From Anaerolineae bacterium (GTDB taxonomy: Bacteria; Chloroflexota; Anaerolineae; Aggregatilineales; Phototrophicaceae): a stretch of DNA of 58,873 nucleotides. Shown piece after piece: positions 8,855 to 17,657 of the stretch. The DNA is taken from contig JAHDWN010000038.1 of assembly GCA_023382675.1 (NCBI GenBank), positions 1-58,873 of the forward strand, read 5' to 3'. Within the stretch, counting starts at the first letter, position 1, and each line of letters begins with the position of its first letter. Both the position numbers and the translations under genes were made by a program. The notes beneath the pieces are model-generated. The model was not told where the DNA came from. It did not search any database and saw only the letters and a program-made list of their open reading frames with translations.

Positions 8855-10426
8855 CTAACTGCCGCCGCTGGTTCCCAGGCGGATATTTGGATTGGATGTC
8901 ACTTCCTGAAGCCGCGCACGCTGTTCATCCGAAAGACGAACGAGATCACTTGAGATCCAGGCGAACTGGACGCCCGGCAGCGGCTCGCGCAGCCGCACCC
9001 ACAATCCGTCGGCGGATTTGCCATCGACTGCAACGGCGCTGTCCGCCGGGAGCACGTCCACACGCCCAAATTGCTCACCGGGGCCGGTACGCAAATTGAC
9101 AAACGTTCCGGGCGCGGCAGCGATGGTTGAATTGATGACGACCGGAGTCGGCGTAATCGACGGCACAACTGATGGGGTGACGGACTCGGCGGGTGTCACC
9201 GTCAGGGTAGGCGTGTCGCTAGGCACTTCCGTCGGCGTGGATGCCGCTGTCTCGGAAGCCTCAGCCGTCGCGCTTGCCTCAGATGTGCTCGTTGCCGAAG
9301 CGACGACATCGGTAGGTGCTACCGCTTGCGCCGTTTCATCCGCAGCGGTTACTTCAATCAGCCTGGTCGTATCGACATCGGGCACTGTCTCTCCCATGCC
9401 TACCAAAATGGAGATACCAATGCCCGCGATAGCCAGGAGCACCAGAACCGCGCCAACCCAGTAGCGGCGCGGCGTTCGTCGTCTCTGTTTGGGCGGCGGC
9501 ACTGGCGTATACGACGATTCCAGCGAGAGGTTTTCTTCGTCAGCAACCTCGGCGATAGCGGTGTTGACGACGTTCTTCAAATCGTAGACGAACTGCGTGG
9601 CATCCTGGTAGCGCTTTTCCGGCTTCTTTTCAGTCGCCTTTGCCAGCACTGTATCAACTTCTAGAGGAAGCGTGCTGCGGAATGTGCGCGCAGACGGCAG
9701 CGGCTCATTGAAATGTTCCAACTGCATACGGCGAGTCATGCTTTTCTCGCCGCTGGCATCATCTTTTTCGCCGCGATAAGGCCGCTGACCGCAAAGCATC
9801 TCGAAGGCTGAAATGCCGAGCGAGTAGATGTCGGCGCGATAATCGCCCGGCAGATTCAGATTCTCCCACCGTTCCGGCGCGAGATACGCTGCCGCACCCG
9901 CCATATCCAGGCGGCGACCAGGTGTGAGGCGCGCTGTCGTCACCAGTTGCATGTCGATCAGGTAGGCATGACCGGATGGCGTGACAAGGACATTGGCCGG
10001 GCGGACATCTTGATGTGCCAAACCTTGCCCGTGCAAATAGCGCAGGCCGCTGGAGATCTGTTCAAGAAGATGCACCGCCTGAGGCAGAGGCATACCGCCG
10101 GGATGTTCCTCGACCAGGCTGCGCAACGACGCGCCTTCGACGTACTGCATCACAATGAAAGTGCGGTCAAGATAACGCTCGACGCCATAGTAGGCGGCGA
10201 CATTGTCGTGATTCAAGTCAAGGAAGGGGCGAGTCGCCTGAACGACAAACTGGTGAAATTCGTCCGGATCTGAATAACCCGCATCCAGGAATTTCAGTGC
10301 TACATCCCGATGTTGCTCCCGATCAGAAGCCCGGTAGATGATGGATGAAGCGCCTTTAGCGATCTCTTCTCTAACGTGATAGCGTTTAAGGATTCTCTTG
10401 TCAATGAGATCAAGCATCCGCTGCAT
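8855..10426 (-). CDS. Membrane Ser/Thr kinase-like protein with SH3b tail, degenerate active site
   Basis: 523 residues. A Hanks-type kinase domain (about 15-285) is followed by one membrane helix (323-344), a Ser/Thr/Pro-rich extracellular stalk (360-430) and a bacterial SH3 domain (440-498, VNLRTGPG through WISSDLVRL) that probably binds cell wall. The ATP lysine is present (VALKFLD, K45), but several motifs are altered. The glycine loop is KGASSIIYR. The helix-C Glu position reads Gln (VVQA). HRD is HQD and its downstream lysine is Arg (HQDVRPAN). DFG is DMQ (LIDMQ). The catalytic Asp, Asn and metal Asp remain, so activity is possible but likely weak. A near-perfect -10 lies just upstream. 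Confidence 0.85.
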   Translation of the reverse strand: MQRMLDLIDKRILKRYHVREEIAKGASSIIYRASDREQHRDVALKFLDAGYSDPDEFHQFVVQATRPFLDLNHDNVAAYYGVERYLDRTFIVMQYVEGASLRSLVEEHPGGMPLPQAVHLLEQISSGLRYLHGQGLAHQDVRPANVLVTPSGHAYLIDMQLVTTARLTPGRRLDMAGAAAYLAPERWENLNLPGDYRADIYSLGISAFEMLCGQRPYRGEKDDASGEKSMTRRMQLEHFNEPLPSARTFRSTLPLEVDTVLAKATEKKPEKRYQDATQFVYDLKNVVNTAIAEVADEENLSLESSYTPVPPPKQRRRTPRRYWVGAVLVLLAIAGIGISILVGMGETVPDVDTTRLIEVTAADETAQAVAPTDVVASATSTSEASATAEASETAASTPTEVPSDTPTLTVTPAESVTPSVVPSITPTPVVINSTIAAAPGTFVNLRTGPGEQFGRVDVLPADSAVAVDGKSADGLWVRLREPLPGVQFAWISSDLVRLSDEQRARLQEVTSNPNIRLGTSGGS

Positions 10427-10455
10427 TGCCTTTTTACGATGGGATACACAACCTC

Positions 10456-10461
10456 ATTATA
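10456..10461 (-). promoter_or_regulatory. -10 box for the SH3-tail kinase gene
   Basis: On the minus strand the sequence is GGTATAATG, a perfect TATAAT 30 bases upstream of the start codon. The -35 region at 17-bp spacing (AACGTT) is a poor match, so the promoter is supported mainly by its -10 element. Confidence 0.5.
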
Positions 10462-10550
10462 CCGGGCGACAAGACAAAAACGTTGTGGATATTTAATTGT
10501 ATTCGCTGCTTCTGACCGCTGATTAGTCAACGGCAAGCATTCGCATCACG

Positions 10551-10979
10551 TCAATCCGGCTTCTGCGTGAGTAAATCGGCCAGTGTCACCCACGGCAGCG
10601 TAACACATTTGACTCGTGCCGGAAGCTGGCGCACGCCCTGAAACGCCTCGAAATCTTCCAGCGCCTCATCGAGCGTATCCGCCTCGCCGGAAATGTAGGT
10701 GCGAAAATGATCCGTAAGCTGCTGGACTTCGGATAACGACTTGCCTTTAATCGCCTCGGTCATCATCGATGCCGATGCCGTGCTCAAGGCACAACCTTGC
10801 CCCTCGAAACGCACGTCAACGATCCGGTCATGTTCTACCAGCAGATAGAGGTCAATCGTATCGCCGCACGAGATGTTTTCGCGATGACTGTGCGCGGTCG
10901 CCTGTTCCAGTGCGCCGAAGTTCTGTGGGCTGCGGGCGTGGTCGAGAATGAGTTCCTGATACAGATCACGGGCGGACAT
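10551..10979 (-). CDS. sufU: Fe-S cluster scaffold / sulfur-transfer protein SufU
   Basis: A 142-residue NifU/IscU-fold protein of the SufU branch. Its conserved cysteines lie in ENISCGDTIDLYL, FEGQGCALSTASASMM and RVKCVTLPW. The 18-20 residue insertion between the second and third cysteine regions is the hallmark separating SufU from IscU. It receives persulfide sulfur from SufS through a zinc site. The ATG at 10979 has AAGGTG eight bases upstream and overlaps the end of sufS by 14 bases, so the two are translationally coupled. A TTG two codons earlier is possible. The scaffold genes sufBCD are not in this window. Confidence 0.93.
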   Translation of the reverse strand: MSARDLYQELILDHARSPQNFGALEQATAHSHRENISCGDTIDLYLLVEHDRIVDVRFEGQGCALSTASASMMTEAIKGKSLSEVQQLTDHFRTYISGEADTLDEALEDFEAFQGVRQLPARVKCVTLPWVTLADLLTQKPD

Positions 10980-12192
10980 AACCAAACACCTTTTTCACTT
11001 CATGGAGAGCATCGACCAGTGCATCGATTTCTTCGGGGATATTGTAGAACGCGGTGCTGGCGCGGGCGCTCGCAGGCACACCAAGACGCCTGCCTAATGG
11101 CTGAGCACAATGATGCCCGGCGCGCACAGCCACACCATGCGTATCGAGCAAAGACGACAGATCATGCGGGTGGATGCCCTCGACCGTGAAGGCAAAGGCA
11201 CTGCTGCGCTGCGGCGCGCTGCCCAGGACACGCACCCCCGGCACGCTGCCAAGCCGCTCCAATGCGTAGCTGGAGAGCATTTCATCATATTCGGCGATGC
11301 GTTCCATGCCGATGCCGGTCAAATAATCGATGGCAGCGCCGAGCGCGATAGCTTCTGCGATAGCGGGTGTCCCGGCCTCGAATTTGTTTGGCGGCGGCGC
11401 GTAGGTGGTTTTTTCCAGCGTGACCGACTCGATCATCTCGCCACCACCAAGGAACGGGTCCATCGCTTCGAGCAGATCCACACGACCCCAGAGCACGCCG
11501 ATCCCGGTCGGGCCGCAGGTTTTGTGACCGCTGAAGGCATAGAAATCGCACTTGAGCGCCTGGACATCGACCGGGATGTGCAGCGTCGCCTGTGCGCCAT
11601 CGATCAGAACGACCGCGCCGGCACGGTGGGCAGCATCAACAATCTGTGCTATCGGATTGATCGTGCCGACGACGTTCGAAATATGGGTCAGCCCCATGAG
11701 TTTGACGCCATCGAGCATCCGGTCGAGATTGCTCAAATCGAGCGTGCCATCCTCGCGCACCACAAGATAGCGGATTTGAAAGCCGATCTGCTGGCTCAAG
11801 AGTTGCCAGGGCACGATGTTGCTGTGATGTTCCATTTCAGTCAGCAAGACAACGTCACCGGCGGTCAGGAACTTGCGCCCCCAGGCCTGCGCCACCAGAT
11901 TGATCGACTCAGTGGTATTGCGTGTAAAGATCACGCCCTGCGGCTGGGGCGCGTTGATGAAGGCCGCAACCTTGCGCCGTGCCGCCTCGTAGGCCGCAGT
12001 TGCGCGCTCGCTGAGCGCGTGCAGGCCACGATGAACATTGGCATTGTAAGTGCGGTAGTAGGTATCCAATGTCTCCAGAACGGGCAGCGGTTTCTGTGAA
12101 GTCGCTGCATTGTCCAGGTAGATCAGTGGCTTATCGTGTACCGTTGCCTGCAAAATCGGAAAGTCGCGGCGATATTCTCGCAAATCGCGCAT
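10966..12192 (-). CDS. sufS: Cysteine desulfurase SufS
   Basis: A 408-residue class V aminotransferase-fold enzyme that takes sulfur from cysteine. YLDNAATSQKP lies near the N-terminus. The PLP lysine is in FYAFSGHKTCGPTGIG, and the persulfide cysteine is in VRAGHHCAQPLGRR, the group II (SufS) active-site form. Length is standard. Its start is preceded by AAGGTAAGGGG. It is first in the sufS-sufU pair and diverges from the hydrogenase operon across a 241-base region holding two palindromes. Pairing an Fe-S assembly operon back-to-back with an iron-sulfur-rich hydrogenase suggests shared control. Confidence 0.95.
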   Translation of the reverse strand: MRDLREYRRDFPILQATVHDKPLIYLDNAATSQKPLPVLETLDTYYRTYNANVHRGLHALSERATAAYEAARRKVAAFINAPQPQGVIFTRNTTESINLVAQAWGRKFLTAGDVVLLTEMEHHSNIVPWQLLSQQIGFQIRYLVVREDGTLDLSNLDRMLDGVKLMGLTHISNVVGTINPIAQIVDAAHRAGAVVLIDGAQATLHIPVDVQALKCDFYAFSGHKTCGPTGIGVLWGRVDLLEAMDPFLGGGEMIESVTLEKTTYAPPPNKFEAGTPAIAEAIALGAAIDYLTGIGMERIAEYDEMLSSYALERLGSVPGVRVLGSAPQRSSAFAFTVEGIHPHDLSSLLDTHGVAVRAGHHCAQPLGRRLGVPASARASTAFYNIPEEIDALVDALHEVKKVFGYVRP

Positions 12193-12256
12193 CTTGCGCC
12201 CCTTACCTTTGGTTTCTTTATCTTGTCGATCATCAGGTTAGCACATCTTACCAACC

Positions 12257-12276
12257 AGTGAAGAATGCAATTCACT
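12257..12276. promoter_or_regulatory. Inverted repeat AGTGAA-N8-TTCACT upstream of sufS
   Basis: Six-base perfect arms separated by eight bases, 65 bases upstream of the sufS start. The GTGA...TCAC half-sites recall a CRP/FNR site, but their spacing is 10 instead of 6. It may be a separate operator for sufSU or a chance repeat. Confidence 0.3.
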
Positions 12277-12299
12277 TCTGCGCAGTCTGTCACCGAAGT

Positions 12300-12327
12300 T
12301 TTATTTGTGACATTCTTCACAAATAAA
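12300..12327. promoter_or_regulatory. Perfect CRP/FNR-family operator in the sufS-hoxE divergent region
   Basis: TTTATTTGTGA-N6-TCACAAATAAA is an uninterrupted 11-base-arm palindrome whose core TGTGA-N6-TCACA is the CRP consensus. It is centred about 120 bases upstream of hoxE and about 120 upstream of sufS. A possible hox promoter (TTACGC, 16 bases, TATCGT at 12366-12371) would put its centre near -64, a class I activator position. The regulator is not in this window. Confidence 0.65.
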
Positions 12328-12433
12328 GCCGAGCTTTAGCAGATTACGCTTGCAAGCAAAGAGCATATCGTAGAAAAGGTGTCTTGTATGCACCCCCAGA
12401 TTGTCATGCATCGCTTTTCAGAAAAGGGGCATC

Positions 12434-12937
12434 ATGCAGCCTATTTCTACCAAGCCTACGCCACCTTCAGACGACAAACGCTGGCGAATTGTAACGGCTA
12501 CGATGCGTCGTCATGGTTTTCGTCCGGATGCACTGATCGAAACGCTGCACAGCGTGCAGGAAGCATTCGGCTATGTAGACGACGAAGCCATGCGTTTCGT
12601 CGCCCGCGGCTTGCAGCTACCGCCAAGCCGTGTCTATGGAGCAGCGACTTTCTACAACTACTTTATGCTCAAGCCACAGGGCGAACACACGTGTGTCGTT
12701 TGCCTGGGCACCGCTTGTTACATCAAGGGTGCTGCCGAAGTGCTGGAGCAATTGCAGTTGCTCACCGGCGTCAAGCCTGGCGAGACAACACCGGATAAGA
12801 AGGTTTCCCTGCTGTCAGCGCGGTGTATGGGCGCTTGCGGCCTGGCCCCGGTGGTCGTGCTCGATGGTGAGGTCAATGGCATGGCTTCGCCAGAAGCATT
12901 GACAGCCAAAGTCGAGGAGTGGACTCACCATGATTGA
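12434..12937 (+). CDS. hoxE: Bidirectional NiFe hydrogenase diaphorase subunit HoxE
   Basis: A 167-residue NuoE-like subunit with a thioredoxin-like [2Fe-2S] domain. It opens with a helical segment ([20 protein letters not shown], then [17 protein letters not shown]). The four cluster cysteines are in [14 protein letters not shown] (the first and second ligands) and [17 protein letters not shown]. It passes electrons between the flavin subunit and the rest of the diaphorase. ATG 12434 is chosen because AAAGGGGC precedes it. An in-frame upstream start at 12401 has no such signal. It is first in a tight operon and overlaps hoxF by eight bases. Confidence 0.93.
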   Translation: MQPISTKPTPPSDDKRWRIVTATMRRHGFRPDALIETLHSVQEAFGYVDDEAMRFVARGLQLPPSRVYGAATFYNYFMLKPQGEHTCVVCLGTACYIKGAAEVLEQLQLLTGVKPGETTPDKKVSLLSARCMGACGLAPVVVLDGEVNGMASPEALTAKVEEWTHHD

Positions 12938-14264
12938 GGAAAGGCCGCTCTACATACCGGAACAGAATATCGTTCTGGAGCACAACCACGAGATTGACCC
13001 CGAACAGCTTGACGATTACTTCAAGATTGACGGCTTTGCTGCTCTCAATCACGTCCTGACGGAAATGACACCGCCGGAAGTGATCGACCAGCTCAGCCGC
13101 AGCGGGCTGCGGGGACGGGGCGGCGCGGGCTACCCGACCGGCCTGAAATGGCAGACGGTTGCCAAAGCGCAAGGGTCGCCCAAATATGTGATTTGCAATG
13201 GCGACGAGGGTGATCCGGGCGCATTCATGGATCGCAATGTCATGGAAGCCTACCCGTTCAAAGTCCTGGAAGGGATGACGATTGCCGCCTATGCCATCGG
13301 CGCGAGCCAGGGGTTCATTTACGTGCGCGCCGAATACCCGCTCGCCGTGCAGCGTCTCAAGAACGCCATTCGCCAGATGGAGAAGCACAATTATCTCGGC
13401 AAGAATATTGCCGGGACGCCGTTCTCGTTCGATATTGACGTGCGTCTAGGCGCGGGAGCATTCGTTTGCGGTGAGGAAACTGCGCTCATCGCCAGCATCG
13501 AAGGCCGCCGTGGCAATCCCCGCCCGCGTCCACCCTATCCGGCGGAGCATGGTTTGTTCGGCTGTCCAACGCTGATCAACAATGTCGAGACGTTCGCCAA
13601 CGTCGCGCCCATTCTGCGCAACGGCGCGGAGTGGTTCGCCAGCATCGGCACCGAAAAGAGCAAAGGTACGAAGGTATTCGCGCTCAGCGGGCGCATTGCG
13701 CGGGCAGGCCTGATCGAAGTCCCGATGGGCACAACCCTACGTGAGATCGTTTTTGAGATCGGCGGCGGCATTCCCGACGGCAAGGCCTATAAAGCCGTAC
13801 AAACCGGTGGACCTTCCGGCGGTTGCATCCCCAGTGATTATCTGGACGTGCCGGTCGATTACGAGTCGCTGCTCAACCTGGGGTCATTCATGGGGTCGGG
13901 CGGCATGATCGTCATGGATGAAACGTCGTGCATGGTCGATGTCGCGCGCTACTTCATGGAATTCTGCATGAGCGAATCGTGCGGCAAATGTGTGCCCTGT
14001 CGTGTCGGCACCGCACAGATGTATCAATTGCTGACCAAGATCGTCCATGGCGACGCAACGCTCAATGACCTGGCGCTGCTCGAAACGCTCTGTGACATGG
14101 TGCGCACCACCAGCCTCTGTGGTCTTGGCCAGGGCGCGCCCAATCCGGTCATGAGCACGCTCCGTTACTTCCGCGATGAGTACATCGCCCACATTGTCGA
14201 AAAACGCTGCCCAGCCGGTGTCTGCCCGGTGCATAAACATGTACAACAGGAGGTGAGCGCATGA
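12930..14264 (+). CDS. hoxF: Bidirectional NiFe hydrogenase NADH/FMN subunit HoxF
   Basis: A 444-residue NuoF-like subunit that exchanges electrons with NAD(H). The FMN/NAD site is seen in [15 protein letters not shown] and [14 protein letters not shown], with [13 protein letters not shown] and the SLBB-like region after residue 250. The N3 [4Fe-4S] ligands are SCGKCVPCR and the later cysteine in SLCGLGQ. The C-terminus adds [12 protein letters not shown]. It lacks the N-terminal NuoE-like part found in the Ralstonia HoxF fusion, consistent with a separate HoxE. It overlaps hoxE by eight bases and hoxU by four (ATGA). Confidence 0.94.
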   Translation: MIEERPLYIPEQNIVLEHNHEIDPEQLDDYFKIDGFAALNHVLTEMTPPEVIDQLSRSGLRGRGGAGYPTGLKWQTVAKAQGSPKYVICNGDEGDPGAFMDRNVMEAYPFKVLEGMTIAAYAIGASQGFIYVRAEYPLAVQRLKNAIRQMEKHNYLGKNIAGTPFSFDIDVRLGAGAFVCGEETALIASIEGRRGNPRPRPPYPAEHGLFGCPTLINNVETFANVAPILRNGAEWFASIGTEKSKGTKVFALSGRIARAGLIEVPMGTTLREIVFEIGGGIPDGKAYKAVQTGGPSGGCIPSDYLDVPVDYESLLNLGSFMGSGGMIVMDETSCMVDVARYFMEFCMSESCGKCVPCRVGTAQMYQLLTKIVHGDATLNDLALLETLCDMVRTTSLCGLGQGAPNPVMSTLRYFRDEYIAHIVEKRCPAGVCPVHKHVQQEVSA

Positions 14265-14968
14265 GCGTCGTCACACTCAAAATCGACGATAGAGATGTCA
14301 GCGGGCGCGACGACGAAACGATCCTGGAGATCGCGCGTGAAAACGGCATCGTCATTCCAACGCTGTGCTACCTGGAGGGCTTGTCTATCGCCGGCGCGTG
14401 TCGCCTCTGCCTGGTGGAAGTCAAAGGCTCATCCAAACTGCTGCCCGCGTGTGCCACGCGCGTCAGCGAAGGCATGGAAGTTTCCACACAATCGGAACGC
14501 CTGACGCACTATCGCCGCATGATCATCGAAATGCTCTTCGCCGAGGGCAACCACATCTGCTCCGTCTGCGTCTCTAACGGGCACTGCCAGCTTCAGGATG
14601 CAGCAGTCGCTCTGGGTGTCGATCACATCGGCGTGCCTTATCTCTACCCCAATCGCACGGTCGATGCCTCGCACGAGTTGTTCGGCATCGATCATAACCG
14701 CTGCATTTTGTGCGCTCGCTGTGTCCGGGTCTGCGATGAGGTTGAAGGCGCGCATACGTGGGATGTTGGCGCGCGTGGCATCGAGGCGCGTGTCATCACC
14801 GATTTCAGAACGCCGTGGGGTGACTCGGATACCTGCACGAGCTGCGGCAAGTGCGTCCAGGTGTGCCCAACCGGTGCCCTGTTCGCCAAAGGCAAGAGCG
14901 CGGGTGAAATGATGAAACAGAGCGAGTTCGTCCAGTATCTGGTTGCAATGCGCGGGAGGCAGTCGTGA
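14261..14968 (+). CDS. hoxU: Bidirectional NiFe hydrogenase diaphorase subunit HoxU
   Basis: A 235-residue protein matching the N-terminal quarter of NuoG. It has a ferredoxin-like [2Fe-2S] domain ([21 protein letters not shown], then LLPACATRV). A His-ligated [4Fe-4S] segment follows ([18 protein letters not shown]). Two further [4Fe-4S] sets are [13 protein letters not shown] and [18 protein letters not shown]. It carries electrons from HoxF/HoxE to the hydrogenase small subunit. It overlaps hoxF and hoxY by four bases each, so translation is coupled. Confidence 0.94.
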   Translation: MSVVTLKIDDRDVSGRDDETILEIARENGIVIPTLCYLEGLSIAGACRLCLVEVKGSSKLLPACATRVSEGMEVSTQSERLTHYRRMIIEMLFAEGNHICSVCVSNGHCQLQDAAVALGVDHIGVPYLYPNRTVDASHELFGIDHNRCILCARCVRVCDEVEGAHTWDVGARGIEARVITDFRTPWGDSDTCTSCGKCVQVCPTGALFAKGKSAGEMMKQSEFVQYLVAMRGRQS

Positions 14969-15498
14969 ACAAAGTGCGTATGGCAACTGTGTGGCTGGAT
15001 GGCTGCTCTGGCTGCCACATGTCGTTTCTGGACATTGACGAGCGGTTGTTGGCGCTGGCCGACAAGATCGACCTGGTGTACAGCCCACTGGTCGATCACA
15101 AGGAGTTTCCTCCTGATGTCGATCTGACACTGGTGGAAGGGGCCGTCAGCAGCGAAGAAGACATGGAGAAGATCCAGCGGATTCGCGAACGCACCAACCT
15201 GCTGATCGCGCTCGGCGACTGCGCCGTTAACGGCAACGTTCCTTCCATGCGCAATGCGATTGGCGCGCAGGCGGTGCTCGAACGCGCTTACCTGGAAGAA
15301 GGGCTGCTCAATCCGGGCATTCCTGATCAGGTTGTGCCGCCGCTGCTGCCCACCGTACTGCCGGTGCATGTCGTCGTTCCCGTCGATCTGTTCGTGCCGG
15401 GGTGCCCGCCGCCGGCGGACGCCATCTACTATGTCATCACCCAATTGCTTGCAGGGCAAGCTCCGGATCTGAGTTCATTGACACGCTTTGGAAAGTGA
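14965..15498 (+). CDS. hoxY: Bidirectional NiFe hydrogenase small subunit HoxY
   Basis: A 177-residue small subunit holding the proximal [4Fe-4S] cluster. Ligands are visible in [28 protein letters not shown] and [10 protein letters not shown]. It lacks the C-terminal cluster domain and the Tat signal of membrane hydrogenases, as expected for a cytoplasmic group 3d enzyme. Translation starts at GTG, overlapping the hoxU stop (GTGA). A 7-bp hairpin (CAGCCAG with CTGGCTG, 15521-15549) lies in the 76-base gap before hoxH and may tune the subunit ratio or protect the message. Confidence 0.94.
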   Translation: MNKVRMATVWLDGCSGCHMSFLDIDERLLALADKIDLVYSPLVDHKEFPPDVDLTLVEGAVSSEEDMEKIQRIRERTNLLIALGDCAVNGNVPSMRNAIGAQAVLERAYLEEGLLNPGIPDQVVPPLLPTVLPVHVVVPVDLFVPGCPPPADAIYYVITQLLAGQAPDLSSLTRFGK

Positions 15499-15574
15499 TC
15501 AACCGGCGACCGACGTTCAGCAGCCAGTTTTCCCATGCAAGTCTGGCTGGCTGTCGTGCGCCAGAGGATAAACC

Positions 15575-16987
15575 ATGACCAATACCATCACCATCGACCC
15601 TGTCACTCGCATCGAAGGACACTCGAAGATCACTATCCAGCTCGATGACGCCGGAAAAGTGACAGACGCACATTTCCACGTCACTCAGATGCGCGGCTTC
15701 GAGAAATTTGTCGAAGGCCGCCCCTTCCATGAAATGCCCTCGCTGACGGCGCGTACCTGCGGCATTTGTCCGGTCAGCCACCTGCTTGCATCAGCGAAAG
15801 CGTGTGATGGCTTGCTGGCAGTGCGCATTCCGCCAACAGCGACCAAGCTACGCAAAATCATGAATCTTGCGCAAATCGCGCAGTCTCACGCCCTCAGCTT
15901 CTTCTATCTGTCCGCGCCGGATCTCCTGCTGGGCATGGATGCCGACCCGGCACAGCGCAACATCTTCGGGCTAATGAACGTCAATCCCGAACTGGTACGC
16001 GGCGGCGTCAAACTGCGTCAGACCGGCCAGCAGATCATTGAGCTTCTGGGCGGCAAGCGCGTCCATCCATCCTGGATCGTGCCGGGCGGCGTCAGTGAGC
16101 CACTGACAGAGGAAAAGCGCGACCGGATTCTGGCGATGCTGCCGGAAGCCATCGGTCTCGCCTGGACGACCTACGAATGGTATGCCGAGGAGGTCGAGCG
16201 CTTCAAGGACGAAATCGAGAGCTTTGCGAACTTCCCGACGCTCTTCATGGGGCTGGTTAGCCCACGCAACACACTCGCGATGTACGGCGGCGATCTGCGC
16301 GTCGTCGCTTCAAATGGCGCGGTGCTTGAGGATCGTCGTCCCGCCGAAGAGTACGCGGAAATCATCGGCGAGAAGGTCGAGCCATTCAGCTACCTGAAAT
16401 CGCCCTATTACAAGCCCATTGGCTACCCTAGCGGCATCTATCGTGTGGGGCCGTTGGCGCGCCTGAACATCGTCGGGCATCCCGGCACACGGCTGGCGGA
16501 TGCAGCCTTCGAGGGCTTCAAGAAGCTCGACCGGCAAAGTTCGTTCCACTATCACTATGCCCGTCTGATCGAGATCCTCTACTGCCTGGAGCGGACGGAG
16601 CAGCTTCTGCACGAACCTGACATTCTGAGCAAGCACGTGCGCGCCGAGGCCAAACCCAATGCCGAGGAAGGTGTCGGCGTCAGCGAAGCGCCGCGCGGCA
16701 CTCTAATCCATCATTACCGCATCAACGAGGATGGCCTGATCACCTACGCCAACCTGATCATTGCGACCGGGCACAACAGCCTGGCGATGGATCGCGGCGT
16801 CTTGCAGGTTGCCAAGCGCTTTGTCAACGGCGCGCACCTGCAAGAGAGTATGCTTAACCGTGTCGAGGCGGTCATCCGCGCCTATGACCCGTGCCTGAGC
16901 TGTTCGACCCACGCCGTCGGGCAAATGCCGCTGGAAATCAATCTGGTCGCGCCGGATGGCGAAGTCATCGACACGGTGAGAAGATAG
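15575..16987 (+). CDS. hoxH: Bidirectional NiFe hydrogenase large subunit HoxH
   Basis: A 470-residue catalytic subunit that oxidises or makes H2 at a Ni-Fe(CN)2CO centre. The N-terminal nickel cysteines are in [12 protein letters not shown], after [11 protein letters not shown]. The C-terminal pair is in [13 protein letters not shown]. The peptide after that His ([11 protein letters not shown] through DTVRR) is the extension removed by the maturation protease, whose gene is next. AGAGGA precedes the ATG. Motif forms and the NAD-type diaphorase put it in group 3d. Assembly proteins HypA-F are not in this window and must be elsewhere. Confidence 0.95.
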   Translation: MTNTITIDPVTRIEGHSKITIQLDDAGKVTDAHFHVTQMRGFEKFVEGRPFHEMPSLTARTCGICPVSHLLASAKACDGLLAVRIPPTATKLRKIMNLAQIAQSHALSFFYLSAPDLLLGMDADPAQRNIFGLMNVNPELVRGGVKLRQTGQQIIELLGGKRVHPSWIVPGGVSEPLTEEKRDRILAMLPEAIGLAWTTYEWYAEEVERFKDEIESFANFPTLFMGLVSPRNTLAMYGGDLRVVASNGAVLEDRRPAEEYAEIIGEKVEPFSYLKSPYYKPIGYPSGIYRVGPLARLNIVGHPGTRLADAAFEGFKKLDRQSSFHYHYARLIEILYCLERTEQLLHEPDILSKHVRAEAKPNAEEGVGVSEAPRGTLIHHYRINEDGLITYANLIIATGHNSLAMDRGVLQVAKRFVNGAHLQESMLNRVEAVIRAYDPCLSCSTHAVGQMPLEINLVAPDGEVIDTVRR

Positions 16988-17005
16988 GTCTGGTTACGCA
17001 CAATT

Positions 17006-17461
17006 ATGGGCACGCTCATCATCGGCATTGGCAACACGCTTCGCGGCGACGACGGCGCAGGGCAAGAGGCCGCGCTGTTGTTAGCGGACGCGCTGGCGGG
17101 CGACACCGTAGAGGTCATCGCCTGCCACCAGTTGACGCTCGAAATGAGCGAGCCGCTCGCCCGCGCCACCACCGCCGTTTTCATCGATGCAGAATATGGT
17201 GGCGCGGCGGGCGAAATCCGTCTGCGCTCGCTCGTGCCAACGGGCGCAGACCTGTTCACCCACGATCTGATACCGGAGACGCTCCTCTCCGCCGCGCTCG
17301 CGCTGTATGGACACGCGCCGGAAGCCTGGCTCTACACCATCTGCGGTGAGGATTTTGGCTACAAGGATGCCTTAACAGCCAGCGTGGATGCGGCAGTCCA
17401 CCAGGTCGTTGCTCGACTGGTTGCTGCCTGCTCCCGCGCCATCGATTCGCCCATTGGCTAA
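17006..17461 (+). CDS. hoxW: Hydrogenase maturation endopeptidase HoxW
   Basis: A 151-residue HycI/HybD-family protease that cleaves the HoxH C-terminal extension after nickel insertion. It starts LIIGIGNTLRGDDGAG, with the nickel-sensing Glu/Asp position in LRGDD, the second Asp in AVFIDAEYGG, and the metal His in LFTHDLIP. The residues LTLEMSE fit the H-Q-L-T-x-E form. It is 18 bases after hoxH, last in the operon. No clear terminator follows before the KAS III-like gene. Confidence 0.92.
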   Translation: MGTLIIGIGNTLRGDDGAGQEAALLLADALAGDTVEVIACHQLTLEMSEPLARATTAVFIDAEYGGAAGEIRLRSLVPTGADLFTHDLIPETLLSAALALYGHAPEAWLYTICGEDFGYKDALTASVDAAVHQVVARLVAACSRAIDSPIG

Positions 17462-17588
17462 CGCTTTTAAGGGCGGGATCGATACCAGCGCGCGCCGCTT
17501 GTCCTCCTATCGACAGCCGCACATCCAGGCCTGTCGAAAAGAATCATTTGCACATCTGCGCTCACAGCATTGATTCGTTCTTTTCCAT

Positions 17589-17647
17589 TTGAGGCTGGAT
17601 TCGACCCGTCCATAATGAGCAACAACAATATCGTCTGCTGATATAAG
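17589..17647 (+). promoter_or_regulatory. Candidate promoters upstream of the KAS III-like gene
   Basis: Two overlapping options lie in the 196-base gap after hoxW. TTGAGG, 16 bases, CATAAT (17589-17616) is a fair sigma70-type match. TATAAG at 17642-17647 with GCAACA upstream would start RNA within a few bases of the ATG at 17658. As no Shine-Dalgarno sequence precedes that ATG, a leaderless mRNA is possible. Both are weak predictions. Confidence 0.35.
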
Positions 17648-17657
17648 TTCTTGTCAA

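Noticed and set aside
12379-12798. A plus-strand frame overlapping hoxE
   Set aside because: It lies in another frame of hoxE, whose cysteine motifs are intact, and it has no ribosome site.
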